Assembly: GCF_041435495.1 (NCBI RefSeq)
Contig: NZ_CP108644.1
Location: 7,239,501 to 7,303,500, forward strand
Direction of reading: 5' to 3'
Length of the DNA stretch: 64,000 nucleotides
DNA from: Streptomyces sp. NBC_01116
GTDB taxonomy: Bacteria > Actinomycetota > Actinomycetes > Streptomycetales > Streptomycetaceae
Shown here: positions 23,526-32,063 of the stretch, one piece after another
Numbering within the stretch: the stretch's first letter is position 1
Layout: every line of letters begins with the position of its first letter
Position numbers and translations under genes: made by a program
Notes under the pieces: model-generated
What the model saw: the letters and a program-made list of their open reading frames with translations, nothing else
Told to the model about the DNA's origin: nothing
Databases searched by the model: none

Positions 23526-25310
23526 ATGCCTCGTATGACCGCTGCCCGAGCGGCAGTTGAGATCCTCAAGCGCGAAGGCGTCAGCAACGCGTTCGGTGTG
23601 CCGGGTGCGGCGATCAACCCCTTCTACGCGGCCCTCAAGGCCTCCGGCGGGGTGCAGCACACGCTGGCCCGGCACGTCGAGGGCGCCTCCCACATGGCCG
23701 AGGGCTACACCCGGGCCAAGGCCGGCAACATCGGCGTCTGCATCGGCACGTCGGGCCCGGCGGGCACCGACATGATCACCGGTCTGTACTCCGCCATCGC
23801 CGACTCCATCCCGATCCTGTGCATCACCGGCCAGGCGCCGACCGCCGTCCTGCACAAGGAGGACTTCCAGGCCGTCGACATCGCCTCGATCGCCAAGCCG
23901 GTCACCAAGGCGGCGACCACCGTCCTGGAGGCCGCGCAGGTCCCCGGCGTCTTCCAGCAGGCCTTCCACCTGATGCGCACCGGCCGGCCCGGCCCGGTCC
24001 TCATCGACCTGCCGATCGACGTCCAGCTCACCGAGATCGAGTTCGACCCCGAGCTGTACGAGCCCCTCCCGGTGCACAAGCCCGCGGCCTCCCGCAAGCA
24101 GATCGAGCGGGCGGTCCAGATGCTGAACGCCTCGGAGCGCCCGCTGCTCGTCGCGGGCGGCGGCATCATCAACGCCGACGCCTCCGAACTCCTGGTGGAG
24201 TTCGCCGAGCTGACCGGCGTCCCGGTGGTCCCGACCCTGATGGGCTGGGGCATCCTCCCCGACGACCACGAGCTGAACGCCGGCATGGTGGGCCTCCAGA
24301 CCTCGCACCGCTACGGCAACGCGAACTTCCTGGAGTCCGACTTCGTCCTCGGCATCGGCAACCGCTGGGCCAACCGCCACACCGGCAAGCTGGACGTCTA
24401 CACCCAGGGCCGCACCTTCGTCCACGTCGACATCGAGCCCACCCAGCTCGGCAAGATCTTCGCCCCGGACCTCGGCATCGCCTCCGACGCCAAGGCCGCG
24501 CTGACGCTCTTCGTCGAGGTGGCGCGCGAGCTGAAGGCGAAGGGCGAGCTGAAGGACCGTTCGGCCTGGGCCGCGTCCACGCAGGAGCGCAGGGCGACCC
24601 TCCAGCGCCGCACCCACTTCGACAACGTGCCGCTGAAGCCGCAGCGCGTGTACGAGGAGATGAACCGGGCGTTCGGCCCCGAGACCCGTTACGTCACCAC
24701 GATCGGCCTCTCCCAGATCGCCGGCGCGCAGATGCTGCACGTCTACAGGCCGCGCCACTGGATCAACTGCGGCCAGGCGGGCCCCCTCGGCTGGACGATC
24801 CCGGCCGCGCTGGGCGTCGCCACCGCGGACCCGGAGGGCACGGTCGTCGCCCTCTCCGGCGACTACGACTTCCAGTTCATGCTGGAGGAGCTGGCCGTCG
24901 GCGCGCAGCACCGCATCCCGTACGTCCACGTCCTGGTGAACAACTCCTACCTGGGGCTCATCCGCCAGGCGCAGCGCAACTTCGACATCGACTTCCAGGT
25001 CAACCTGGAGTTCGAGAACCTCAACTCCCCGGAGCTGGGCGTCTACGGCGTGGACCACGTCAAGGTCGTCGAGGGACTCGGCTGCAAGGCGATCCGGGTC
25101 ACCGAGCCGGACCAGCTGCTGCCGGCCTTCGAGGAGGCGAAGAAGCTCGCCGCGGAGTTCCGGGTGCCGGTGGTCGTCGAGGCGATCCTGGAGCGGGTCA
25201 CGAACATCGCGATGAGCGGCAGTGACATCGCGTCGGTCAACGAGTTCGAGGACATCGCCACGGACGCGTCCCACGCGCCCACCGCGATCCGCCCCCTGAC
25301 GGCGTCCTGA
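23526..25310 (+). CDS. gcl: glyoxylate carboligase (tartronate-semialdehyde synthase)
   Basis: 594 residues; ATG 23526 has AGGAG at 23513-23517. A thiamine-diphosphate enzyme that condenses two glyoxylate molecules to tartronate semialdehyde with loss of CO2, the entry to the glycerate pathway. The N-terminal PYR domain has FGVPGAAINPFY and LARHVEGASHMAEGYTRA; residue 51 is Val where other ThDP enzymes have the catalytic Glu, the diagnostic trait of Gcl. The ThDP motif GDYDFQFMLEELAV...NNSYLGLIR is present near residue 460. Glyoxylate comes from allantoate breakdown in this cluster. It is followed by a very long terminator, so it is monocistronic. Confidence 0.95.
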   Translation: MPRMTAARAAVEILKREGVSNAFGVPGAAINPFYAALKASGGVQHTLARHVEGASHMAEGYTRAKAGNIGVCIGTSGPAGTDMITGLYSAIADSIPILCITGQAPTAVLHKEDFQAVDIASIAKPVTKAATTVLEAAQVPGVFQQAFHLMRTGRPGPVLIDLPIDVQLTEIEFDPELYEPLPVHKPAASRKQIERAVQMLNASERPLLVAGGGIINADASELLVEFAELTGVPVVPTLMGWGILPDDHELNAGMVGLQTSHRYGNANFLESDFVLGIGNRWANRHTGKLDVYTQGRTFVHVDIEPTQLGKIFAPDLGIASDAKAALTLFVEVARELKAKGELKDRSAWAASTQERRATLQRRTHFDNVPLKPQRVYEEMNRAFGPETRYVTTIGLSQIAGAQMLHVYRPRHWINCGQAGPLGWTIPAALGVATADPEGTVVALSGDYDFQFMLEELAVGAQHRIPYVHVLVNNSYLGLIRQAQRNFDIDFQVNLEFENLNSPELGVYGVDHVKVVEGLGCKAIRVTEPDQLLPAFEEAKKLAAEFRVPVVVEAILERVTNIAMSGSDIASVNEFEDIATDASHAPTAIRPLTAS

Positions 25311-25324
25311 CGGACTCACCCGCA

Positions 25325-25379
25325 CACGGCGAGGGCCCCTGGCCCGGAGGTTCACTCCGGACCAGGGGCCCTCGCCGTG
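25325..25379 (+). terminator. long hairpin terminator of gcl
   Basis: 18 bp perfect outer stem (25325-25342 with 25362-25379), one mismatch, then 6 bp inner stem (25344-25349 with 25355-25360) and a 5-nt loop; one of the strongest hairpins in the window. Confidence 0.88.
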
Positions 25380-25468
25380 CCCTCCCTCGGACGCGGAGAG
25401 CCGCACCACTCGAACGGGGGACGCGTCTTCGGGCCATGATTGCGCGGCACGGAGATGGCCCGCGAACA

Positions 25469-25552
25469 CCCCTCCCCGCGGGCGCTCCGCCCCTCCCCGC
25501 GGGCGCTCCGCCCCTCCCCGCGAGCGCTCCGCCCCTCCCGGCGGACGGACAG
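25469..25552. repeat. 21-bp tandem repeat, 3.5-4 copies, in a 458-bp gene-free stretch
   Basis: Copies starting at 25469, 25490, 25511 and 25532 read CCCCTCCCCGCGGGCGCTCC with few changes. The surrounding gene-free stretch 25380-25837 otherwise holds only a 12-bp palindrome TCCTGATCAGGA (25668-25679), possibly part of the promoter of the following gene. No credible ORF is seen; the frames that are open encode Gly/Glu/Arg repeats from the tandem array. Confidence 0.85.
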
Positions 25553-25837
25553 CGGTCGCCCGCCGACGGGACCCGCCGGCGCCGGGCCGCGGACCACGCG
25601 GTTCAGGCCTGCCGCCGCGTCCTCGCACGTGACCGGAATACGGCGTCCGTGCGGCAGGACGCGGTCTCCTGATCAGGAAAGCGGATTCCCCGCCCGAACC
25701 GCCGGGGAGGGTGTCGGACGCGGCCCGTCGGACGCGGGCTCCCGGAGTCGGCCCGATGCCGTCCACCGACCCCCGACGAGTCGCACGCGTCTGCCCGACG
25801 GACGGCGACGCACCACCGAAGAAGGAGAAGCCCCAGC

Positions 25838-26695
25838 ATGTCCACAGTCACGACGTCCGGAATCTGGACCGCCGTCAGCCCCGCCCCGCCCAACCTCGCC
25901 GGTCTCGGCGCCGACCACGTCCACTGGGGCGTTCCCGTCGGCGGAGGCAAGAGCGGCTACGTGTTCGCCGGCGGAACGGTCGAGGCGAAGGTCGACGGCG
26001 CGGAGTTCACGCTGGGCACCTTCACCCACCAGAACTTCCCCATCCAGGGCGGGGCGGACAACCGGTTCGCCGTCGATCTCGCGGTGGGCGTCCGGTTCGA
26101 GGAGGACGACACCGACCGGGACTTCACCTTCCGTTTCCACCACTTCGAGACGCCCAACGACGGCCCCACCCCCGACGACGAGGTCGACCTCCCCACGAGG
26201 GTGTCCCCGGAGAGCGTGACCATCGACGGCGAGGAGTACGCCGTCGTGATCACCGGCTTCAAGCAGAACGGCCAGATCGTCAACAAGTTCATCAGCCCGG
26301 AGAACGGCGCCAACAGCGCCCACATCGTCGCCGCGCTCTCCCGCGTGGGCGCTCCGGACGTGGTCATCGCCGATATCCGCTACAAGGGCGCGGTCAAGCG
26401 CACCCAGGCCGACGAGTACGTCGAGATCGTCAACCGGGGCACGGCCCCCGGGGACATCTCCGGCTGGACCCTCTTCGCCGACGACCCCGGCCAGAACTTC
26501 ACCTTCCCGCCGAACACCGTGCTCCAGCCCGGCCAACGGATCCGTATCTACACCAACGAGGTCCACCCCGAGTGGGGCGGCCACGTCTACGGCAGTGGAC
26601 GCCCCCTCTGGAACGACAAGGGCGACACCGCCCGCCTGCGCGACACCGACGACACCGTCGTCTCCGACTACAGCTACGGCGCCGGGACCCCCTGA
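25838..26695 (+). CDS. lamin-tail domain protein with N-terminal choice-of-anchor-like domain
   Basis: 285 residues, preceded by GAAGGAGAAG. Residues 1-150 resemble the choice-of-anchor K type beta-sandwich (GYVFAGGTVEAKVDGAEFTLGTFTHQNFPI, RFHHFETPND). Residues about 170-283 are a lamin-tail domain (IADIRYKGAVKRTQADEYVEIVNRGTAP, ISGWTLFADD, PLWNDKGDTARLRD). Lamin-tail domains occur in secreted nucleases and surface proteins, but no signal peptide or membrane anchor is present here, so it is either cytoplasmic or exported by a non-classical route. Function unknown. It ends in a clear hairpin terminator. Confidence 0.7.
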   Translation: MSTVTTSGIWTAVSPAPPNLAGLGADHVHWGVPVGGGKSGYVFAGGTVEAKVDGAEFTLGTFTHQNFPIQGGADNRFAVDLAVGVRFEEDDTDRDFTFRFHHFETPNDGPTPDDEVDLPTRVSPESVTIDGEEYAVVITGFKQNGQIVNKFISPENGANSAHIVAALSRVGAPDVVIADIRYKGAVKRTQADEYVEIVNRGTAPGDISGWTLFADDPGQNFTFPPNTVLQPGQRIRIYTNEVHPEWGGHVYGSGRPLWNDKGDTARLRDTDDTVVSDYSYGAGTP

Positions 26696-26740
26696 CCTCG
26701 GGTCCTCCCCGGCCCAGGGCCCGGGGCCGCGCACGCGGAA

Positions 26741-26778
26741 GGGCGCGGAGTACGGGACCGTATCCGTACTCCGCGCCC
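26741..26778 (+). terminator. hairpin terminator of the lamin-tail gene
   Basis: A 15-bp perfect stem (26741-26755 with 26764-26778) and an 8-nt loop, 46 bp after the stop codon. The remaining sequence to the catalase stop (26779-26991) shows nothing recognisable. Confidence 0.82.
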
Positions 26779-26991
26779 TCGTTGGGGAGCGACAGAGGTG
26801 TCGCCGGGTGACAGGGACCGCGGCGGCGGCGATCGGCCCGGGGGAGGGCGTCTCCTTCAGGTCAGGAGACGGTCCCCGGGTCCTTCACCACCGCACTGGC
26901 ATCGCTCGACCGCCGCGGCCTCGTCGTCCTGCCCGTGCCGCGCGGCACCCCTCATCCGGGTGCGCGGTACGGGCAGGGTCCAGGGGGAAGG

Positions 26992-28449
26992 TCAGTCCTC
27001 GCGCAGGGCGCGGACGGCCTTCTCGACGCGCTTGCCGTAGTCGGCGTCGGCGGCGTGGAAGTGGGCGAGGTTCTTCTCGATCACGTCGTCGCGGGTGACC
27101 TGCGAGAGGCCTCCGGTGATGTTCGCGACCAGGCGGCCCTTCTCGTCCTCCGACATGAGCCGGAAGAGTTCGCCCGCCTGGAAGAAGTCGTCGTCCTTGG
27201 TGTGGGCGGGCGCCTCGTGGGTGCCCGTCCAGCCGTGGATCGCCAGCGGCGCGGCGAGCGCCGCGTCGGTCTGCGCCGGACCGGCGTACGAGTTGGGCTC
27301 GTAGTTCTTGTCGTGGCGCGAGCCGTTGCGGGTCGCGTGGACGCCGTCGCGGCCGTAGTTGTCGACGACGGCGGTCCGCGGGGCGTTCACCGGCAGGTGG
27401 GTGTGGTTGACGCCCAGGCGGTAGCGGTGCGCGTCCGCGTAGGCGAACAGCCGGCCCTGGAGCATCTTGTCCGGGGACGGACCGATGCCGGGCACGAAGT
27501 TGTTCGGCGAGAACGCGGCCTGCTCGACCTCGGCGAAGACGTTGTCCGGGTTGCGGTCCAGCACCAGGCGGCCGACCCGCTGGAGCGGGTAGTCGCTGTG
27601 CGGCCACACCTTGGTGAGGTCGAACGGGTTGAACCGGTAGTCGGCGGCGTCGGCGGCCGGCATCACCTGGACGTGCAGCGTCCAGGAGGGGTTGACGCCG
27701 CGCTCGATGGCCTGGAGCAGGTCCGTCTGGTGCGAGTTGGCGTCCTTGCCGACGAGCTCGGCGGCCTGGTCGGCGGAGAGGGACCGCACGCCCTGGTTCG
27801 TCTTGAAGTGGTACTTGACGAAGAAGGCCTCGCCCGCGGCGTTCGTCCACTGGTAGGTGTGCGAGCCGTAGCCGTTCATGTGACGGTACGAGGCGGGGAT
27901 GCCGCGGTCGCCCATCAGCCAGGTGACCTGGTGCGTCGCCTCGGGGGCGTGCGCCCAGAAATCCCAGACGTTGTCCGGCTCCTGCTTGCCCGTGAACGGG
28001 TCGCGCTTCTGCGAGTGGATGAAGTCGGGGAACTTGATCGGGTCCTTGATGAAGAACACCGGGGTGTTGTTCCCGACCAGGTCGTAATTGCCCTCGTCCG
28101 TGTAGAACTTGAGGGCGAAGCCGCGCGGGTCGCGCACCGCGTCCGCGCCGCCGAGCGAGTCGGCGACGGTCGAGAAGCGGATGAACGTCTCGGTGCGCTT
28201 GCCCACCTCGGAGAGGAAGTCGGCGCGGGTGAAGCCCGTGACGTCGTCGGTGACCTCGAAGTAGCCGTACGCGCCGGAACCGCGGGCGTGCACCACGCGC
28301 TCCGGGATGCGCTCACGGTTGAAGCGGGCGAGCTTCTCCAGGAGGTGCTGGTCCTGGAGGAGGATCGGCCCGCCGACACCGGCGGTGGCGGAGTTCTGGT
28401 TGTCGGCGACCGGGGCGCCTGACTCGGTCGTGAGCACACGCTTAGCCAT
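26992..28449 (-). CDS. monofunctional heme catalase
   Basis: 485 residues from ATG 28449; the frame is open further upstream but that part overlaps the promoter. A clade-3-size catalase: active-site His54 in RIPERVVHARGSGA, the distal Asn in DLVGNNTPVFF, and the proximal heme-ligand Tyr in RLFAYADAHRYRLG. It converts H2O2 to water and oxygen. Location inside a urate/glyoxylate cluster and a promoter that shares its operator with the uricase operon indicate that its job is to remove the H2O2 made by uricase. It is transcribed in the same direction as glxR and hyi but from its own promoter. Confidence 0.94.
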   Translation of the reverse strand: MAKRVLTTESGAPVADNQNSATAGVGGPILLQDQHLLEKLARFNRERIPERVVHARGSGAYGYFEVTDDVTGFTRADFLSEVGKRTETFIRFSTVADSLGGADAVRDPRGFALKFYTDEGNYDLVGNNTPVFFIKDPIKFPDFIHSQKRDPFTGKQEPDNVWDFWAHAPEATHQVTWLMGDRGIPASYRHMNGYGSHTYQWTNAAGEAFFVKYHFKTNQGVRSLSADQAAELVGKDANSHQTDLLQAIERGVNPSWTLHVQVMPAADAADYRFNPFDLTKVWPHSDYPLQRVGRLVLDRNPDNVFAEVEQAAFSPNNFVPGIGPSPDKMLQGRLFAYADAHRYRLGVNHTHLPVNAPRTAVVDNYGRDGVHATRNGSRHDKNYEPNSYAGPAQTDAALAAPLAIHGWTGTHEAPAHTKDDDFFQAGELFRLMSEDEKGRLVANITGGLSQVTRDDVIEKNLAHFHAADADYGKRVEKAVRALRED

Positions 28450-28491
28450 GTGGCGGGATGACCTTTCGTACGAGCTGCTGACGGCTTGAGG

Positions 28492-28532
28492 AGCGTAGAA
28501 TCGCCGCGAGACAACGTCAACAGTTTGTTGAA
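28492..28532 (-). promoter_or_regulatory. catalase promoter with TTCAAC-N5-GTTGAC operator
   Basis: On the minus strand TTCAACAAACTGTTGAC (28532-28516) overlaps the -35 hexamer TTGACG (28520-28515); 17 bp further is TACGCT (28497-28492). The arrangement, including the overlap, repeats at the uraD-pucM-pucL promoter. Confidence 0.75.
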
Positions 28533-28675
28533 AACGAAGTGTGTGGTTCCGGGCCGCGGCAGCGCCTGGGCGCGACAGGACAGGTGTCAGCGCCACCGCG
28601 GCCCGGAGATCAGGGGGCCCGTTCGTGCGGGCCGTGGCCCCGTACGAGGCCGGGGGCTCCTTGCGGAGCGAGGGG

Positions 28676-29569
28676 TCAGACCTGGGAGCCGGACAGCCGC
28701 TCGACCGAGCGCAGCAGTGCCGAGTGGTCCAGGCCGCCGTCGCCCTGGGCGCGCAGCGAGGCGACCAGCTGGGCGACCACTCCGCCGACGGGCAGGGCCG
28801 CGCCGACGTTGCGGGCGGCGTCCGTGACGATGCCCATGTCCTTGTGGTGCAGGTCGATCCGGAAGCCGGGGGCGAAGTCCCGCTTCAGGAAGTTGTCCTT
28901 CTTGCGGGTCAGTACGGTCGAGCCGGCGAGGCCGCCGCCCAGGACGTCCAGCGCTGCGGCGAGGTCGACGCCGGACTTCTCCAGGAAGACCACGGCCTCG
29001 GCGCAGGCCTGGATGTTGACCGCGACGATCAGCTGGTTGGCCGCCTTCACCGTCTGGCCGGAGCCGTGCGGGCCGCAGAGCACGATGGTCTTGCCCAGCG
29101 CCTCCAGCAGCGGCTTCGCGGCGTCGAAGTCCGCCTGCTCGCCGCCGACCATGATGGACAGGACCGCCTCGATGGCGCCGGCCTCGCCGCCGGAGACCGG
29201 TGCGTCCAGGACCCGGATGCCCTTCTCGGAGGCGTTCTTGGCGAGGTCCACGGAGGTCTGCGGGGTGATGGAGGACATGTCCACCAGCAGCGCGCCGCGC
29301 TTGGCGTTCTCCAGGATGCCGTCGGGGCCGTAGGAGATGGCCTCGACCTGCGGGGAGGCGGGCACCATCGTGATGACGACATCCGCGTCCTCGACCGCGT
29401 CCGCGATCGAGGAGGCGCCGGTGCCGCCGGCCGCGACCAGCCGGTCGACCTTGTCCTGCTCCAGGGTGTATCCGGTGACGTCGTAACCGGCCTTGATCAG
29501 GTTCTCGGACATGGGGGAGCCCATGATGCCGAGGCCGATCCACGCAACCTTGGGGAGGTTGTTGCTCAT
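28676..29569 (-). CDS. glxR: 2-hydroxy-3-oxopropionate (tartronate semialdehyde) reductase
   Basis: 297 residues, a beta-hydroxyacid dehydrogenase: N-terminal Rossmann GLGIMGSPMSENL, substrate-binding DAPVSGGEAGA, catalytic Lys near residue 172 in GSGQTVKAANQLIV, and the C-terminal KDMGIVTDAARNVGAALPV. It reduces the product of Gcl to glycerate with NAD(P)H. It lies 78 bp downstream of hyi on the same strand, so the pair forms an operon controlled by the hyi promoter. Assignment to this substrate rests on motifs plus the gcl/hyi context. Confidence 0.92.
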   Translation of the reverse strand: MSNNLPKVAWIGLGIMGSPMSENLIKAGYDVTGYTLEQDKVDRLVAAGGTGASSIADAVEDADVVITMVPASPQVEAISYGPDGILENAKRGALLVDMSSITPQTSVDLAKNASEKGIRVLDAPVSGGEAGAIEAVLSIMVGGEQADFDAAKPLLEALGKTIVLCGPHGSGQTVKAANQLIVAVNIQACAEAVVFLEKSGVDLAAALDVLGGGLAGSTVLTRKKDNFLKRDFAPGFRIDLHHKDMGIVTDAARNVGAALPVGGVVAQLVASLRAQGDGGLDHSALLRSVERLSGSQV

Positions 29570-29647
29570 GAGGGTGCCTTCCTGAAAACGTGTGTACGTA
29601 GGGGGGTTGGGCTCGACCGGGGGTCGGCCCGGCCCGTCCGCAGCCGG

Positions 29648-30487
29648 TCAGCGGGCCGCTCGGGCCGACGCCGGGAGCCAGTCGAAGGACTCCGCGCTCG
29701 GACGGTCGCCCGGCTTGTACTCCAGGCCGACCCAGCCCGCGTAGCCGGCGTCCTTCAGCTCGTCGAGGAGCTGCTCCAGCGGGAGCGAGCCGGTGCCCGG
29801 CGCGCCGCGGCCCGGGTTGTCGGCGATCTGGACGTGGCCGGTCTTCGCGGCGTACGCCTTGATGACCTGGCTCAGGTCCTCGCCGTTCATCGAGAGGTGG
29901 TAGAGGTCCAGCAGGAACTTGGCGTTCCCGAGGCCCGTCGCCGCGTTGACCTTGTCGACGACCTCGATCGCGGCCGGTGCGCCGACCAGCGGATAGAGCG
30001 GCGACTCCGGCTTGTTGAGGGTCTCGACGAGGAGGATCGCCCCGACCCGGTCCGCCGCACGGGCGGCCAGCACCAGGTTCTCCAGGGCGAGCGCGTCCTG
30101 CGCCGCCGGGTCCGTGCCCTCGACGCGGTTGCCGTACAGCGCGTTGAGCGCCGTGCAGCCGACCGAGGCGGCGAAGTCGGCCGCCACCTCGATGTTGGCC
30201 CGGAAGCGGTCCGACTCCGTGCCGGGCACGGAGAGCGCGCCGCGGTCGGGGCCGGGCAGCTGTCCGGCGTAGAAGTTCAGCCCCACCAGCTGGGTGCCGG
30301 CGTCGTCGAGCGCCTTCTTGAGGGCGTCGAGCTCCGCCTGCGGAGGGGTGGGGGTCTCGATCCAGGGCCACCACAGCTCGACCGCCGTGAAGCCCGCCGC
30401 GGCGGCTGCCGCGGGGCGCTCCAGGAGCGGGAGTTCCGTGAAGAGGATCGAAAGGTTCACATCGAAGCGCTGGTCCGTGTATCCCAT
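29648..30487 (-). CDS. hyi: hydroxypyruvate isomerase family protein
   Basis: 279 residues, AP-endonuclease-2/xylose-isomerase-like TIM barrel: FDVNLSILFTELPLLERPAAAAAAGFTAVELWWPW at the N-terminus, LNFYAGQLPGPDRG, ILLVETLNKPESPLYP, FLLDLYHLSMNGED and HVQIADNPGRGAPGTG supply the usual metal- and substrate-binding residues. Hyi interconverts hydroxypyruvate and tartronate semialdehyde. First gene of the hyi-glxR operon; the promoter has the same paired operators as gcl, so the three glyoxylate-to-glycerate enzymes should be co-regulated. Confidence 0.93.
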   Translation of the reverse strand: MGYTDQRFDVNLSILFTELPLLERPAAAAAAGFTAVELWWPWIETPTPPQAELDALKKALDDAGTQLVGLNFYAGQLPGPDRGALSVPGTESDRFRANIEVAADFAASVGCTALNALYGNRVEGTDPAAQDALALENLVLAARAADRVGAILLVETLNKPESPLYPLVGAPAAIEVVDKVNAATGLGNAKFLLDLYHLSMNGEDLSQVIKAYAAKTGHVQIADNPGRGAPGTGSLPLEQLLDELKDAGYAGWVGLEYKPGDRPSAESFDWLPASARAAR

Positions 30488-30504
30488 GAGGATGTCGGCG
30501 CTCC

Positions 30505-30569
30505 TTCCGTATTGCGGAAGATAGTTTCTGCTTAACGGAAGATTGCCCGGAGGGTGGTGAGGCTGTCAA
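30505..30569 (-). promoter_or_regulatory. hyi-glxR promoter with paired 15-bp operators
   Basis: On the minus strand TTGACA (30569-30564) and, 17-18 bp on, a weak -10 near CAATCT (30545-30540). Directly after it lie TTCCG-TTAAG-CAGAA (30540-30526) and TTCCG-CAATA-CGGAA (30519-30505), centres 21 bp apart: the degenerate site distal, the perfect site proximal, exactly as at gcl. Confidence 0.72.
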
Positions 30570-30648
30570 GGGGGTGCCGGAAAATTCGCCCCGGCCGGCG
30601 GGCGTCCGGGCGTGCGGTCGTTCGGCGACCCGTCATCGCGTTGCGCAG

Positions 30649-30668
30649 GGTGCAACTCCGGTTGCACC
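30649..30668. promoter_or_regulatory. 20-bp palindrome upstream of the lactonase
   Basis: GGTGCAAC-TCCG-GTTGCACC, perfect 8-bp arms, 80 bp before the lactonase ATG and in the hyi/lactonase divergent region. A typical operator shape; the regulator is unknown. Confidence 0.6.
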
Positions 30669-30747
30669 TCTTGTCGAACGGTCGTCGGCGGGCCAGGGTG
30701 GCGAACGCATCCGAAGCAGCCGACTCCCCCCACACGAGGTGCCTCGC

Positions 30748-31953
30748 ATGAACGCAGCCCCCCACCCGCGCCCCGCTTCCGGCCTCCCCGGCCGCCGAGG
30801 TCTCCTCGGCGGCCTGCTGGCGGGAGCCGCCCTGGCCGCCGTCCCCGCCCTCGCCGCTCCCGCCCGCGCGGAGGCCGGCCCGTCCCCCTCGCCCGCCGCC
30901 CCCGCCGGTCCGCGCGCCACCCGCCCGCTGCTGCTCGGCACGTACACCTCCGAAGGCGGAGGCGGCACGGGCATCGGCACCGCCGCGTACGACACCGGCA
31001 CCGGCGCGATCACCCCCGGACCGGTGATCACCGGTGTCGAGAACCCCTCCTACCTCGCCGCGCACCCCTCCGGGGCCACCGTCTACGCGGTCGCCGAGCA
31101 GGCGGCGGGCGCGGTCACCGCCGTCGCGATCGGGCCGGACGGGACGTACGAGGTGCTCGGCAGCCGCGCCACCGGCGGCTCCGGCCCGACCCACCTCTCC
31201 GTCCACCCGTCCGGACGCTGGCTGCTGAGCGCCAACTACACCTCCGGCAGCATCGCCGTGCACCCGATCGCGGGGGACGGCTCGCTGGGGGAGCGCACCG
31301 ACCTGGTCGTCCACAGTTCGCCGCCGCCCGGGCCCGGGCAGGGGGGACCGCACGCCCACCAGGTCGTCACCTCGCCCGACGGCGGTCACGTCCTCGCCGT
31401 CGACCTGGGCACCGACACCGTGTACACCTACCGGCTCGACACGTCGGCCGGGGCGCTCACCGAGGTCTCCCGGGCCGCTCTGGCGCCCGGCTCCGGCCCC
31501 CGCCACCTGGCCTTCCATCCCGGCGGGCGCTTCGCCTACCTGGCCTGCGAGCTGGACGACACCATGGTCGTCTGCGCGTACGACCCGACCACCGGCGCCC
31601 TCACCCCGGGGCCCGGGCAGTCCACCGGCACGGGGTCCGGCACCAGCTACCCCGCCCAGCCGGTGGTCACCGGGGACGGGGCGTACGTCTACCTCGCCAA
31701 CCGGGGCCACAACAGCCTCACCCGTTACGCCGTGGAGGGCGGGGGCGCGGCCCTGCGGCTGCTGGACACCGTGCCCGTCGGCGGTGACTGGCCCCGCCAG
31801 CTCGCCCTGTCGCCGGACGGTTCCCTGCTCTTCGCCGCGAACCAGCGCTCCTCCACCGTCACCGCGTTCGCCGTCGGCCCCGACGGTTCCCTGACCGGTG
31901 CGGGCACCCCGTTCCCGGCGCCGGTCGCGGTCTGCGTCCTGCCGCTTCCGTGA
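30748..31953 (+). CDS. exported lactonase family beta-propeller (6-phosphogluconolactonase-like)
   Basis: 401 residues. A twin-arginine signal (GRRGLLGGLLAGAALAAVPALAAPARA) makes it a Tat substrate. The mature part is a seven-bladed propeller of the 3-carboxymuconate cyclase/YbhE lactonase family, with blades marked by LLLGTYTSEGG, NPSYLAAHPSGATVYAV, GPTHLSVHPSGRWLLSANYTSGS, GPHAHQVVTSPDG, GPRHLAFHPGGRFAYLACE and WPRQLALSPDGSLLFAANQ. Cytoplasmic members hydrolyse 6-phosphogluconolactone; the exported ones have no settled substrate. It is divergent from hyi. A role in the purine pathway is not evident. Confidence 0.82.
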   Translation: MNAAPHPRPASGLPGRRGLLGGLLAGAALAAVPALAAPARAEAGPSPSPAAPAGPRATRPLLLGTYTSEGGGGTGIGTAAYDTGTGAITPGPVITGVENPSYLAAHPSGATVYAVAEQAAGAVTAVAIGPDGTYEVLGSRATGGSGPTHLSVHPSGRWLLSANYTSGSIAVHPIAGDGSLGERTDLVVHSSPPPGPGQGGPHAHQVVTSPDGGHVLAVDLGTDTVYTYRLDTSAGALTEVSRAALAPGSGPRHLAFHPGGRFAYLACELDDTMVVCAYDPTTGALTPGPGQSTGTGSGTSYPAQPVVTGDGAYVYLANRGHNSLTRYAVEGGGAALRLLDTVPVGGDWPRQLALSPDGSLLFAANQRSSTVTAFAVGPDGSLTGAGTPFPAPVAVCVLPLP

Positions 31954-32063
31954 CCACCGCGTCCGGGTCCCCGCGCGCACCCGAGCGGGGCCCCGTCCAG
32001 CGGTTACAGTCGTGGCCGAGCCGCGGGAGCCCGCACCCGGGGCGAGGACACCATGGAGGCACA

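Noticed and set aside
23523..25766. 747-codon minus-strand frame opposite gcl
   Set aside because: Low-complexity shadow frame of a well-recognised enzyme; no domain or ribosome site.
28307..28489. plus-strand short ORF opposite the catalase N-terminus
   Set aside because: Antisense shadow; the catalase frame has intact active-site motifs.
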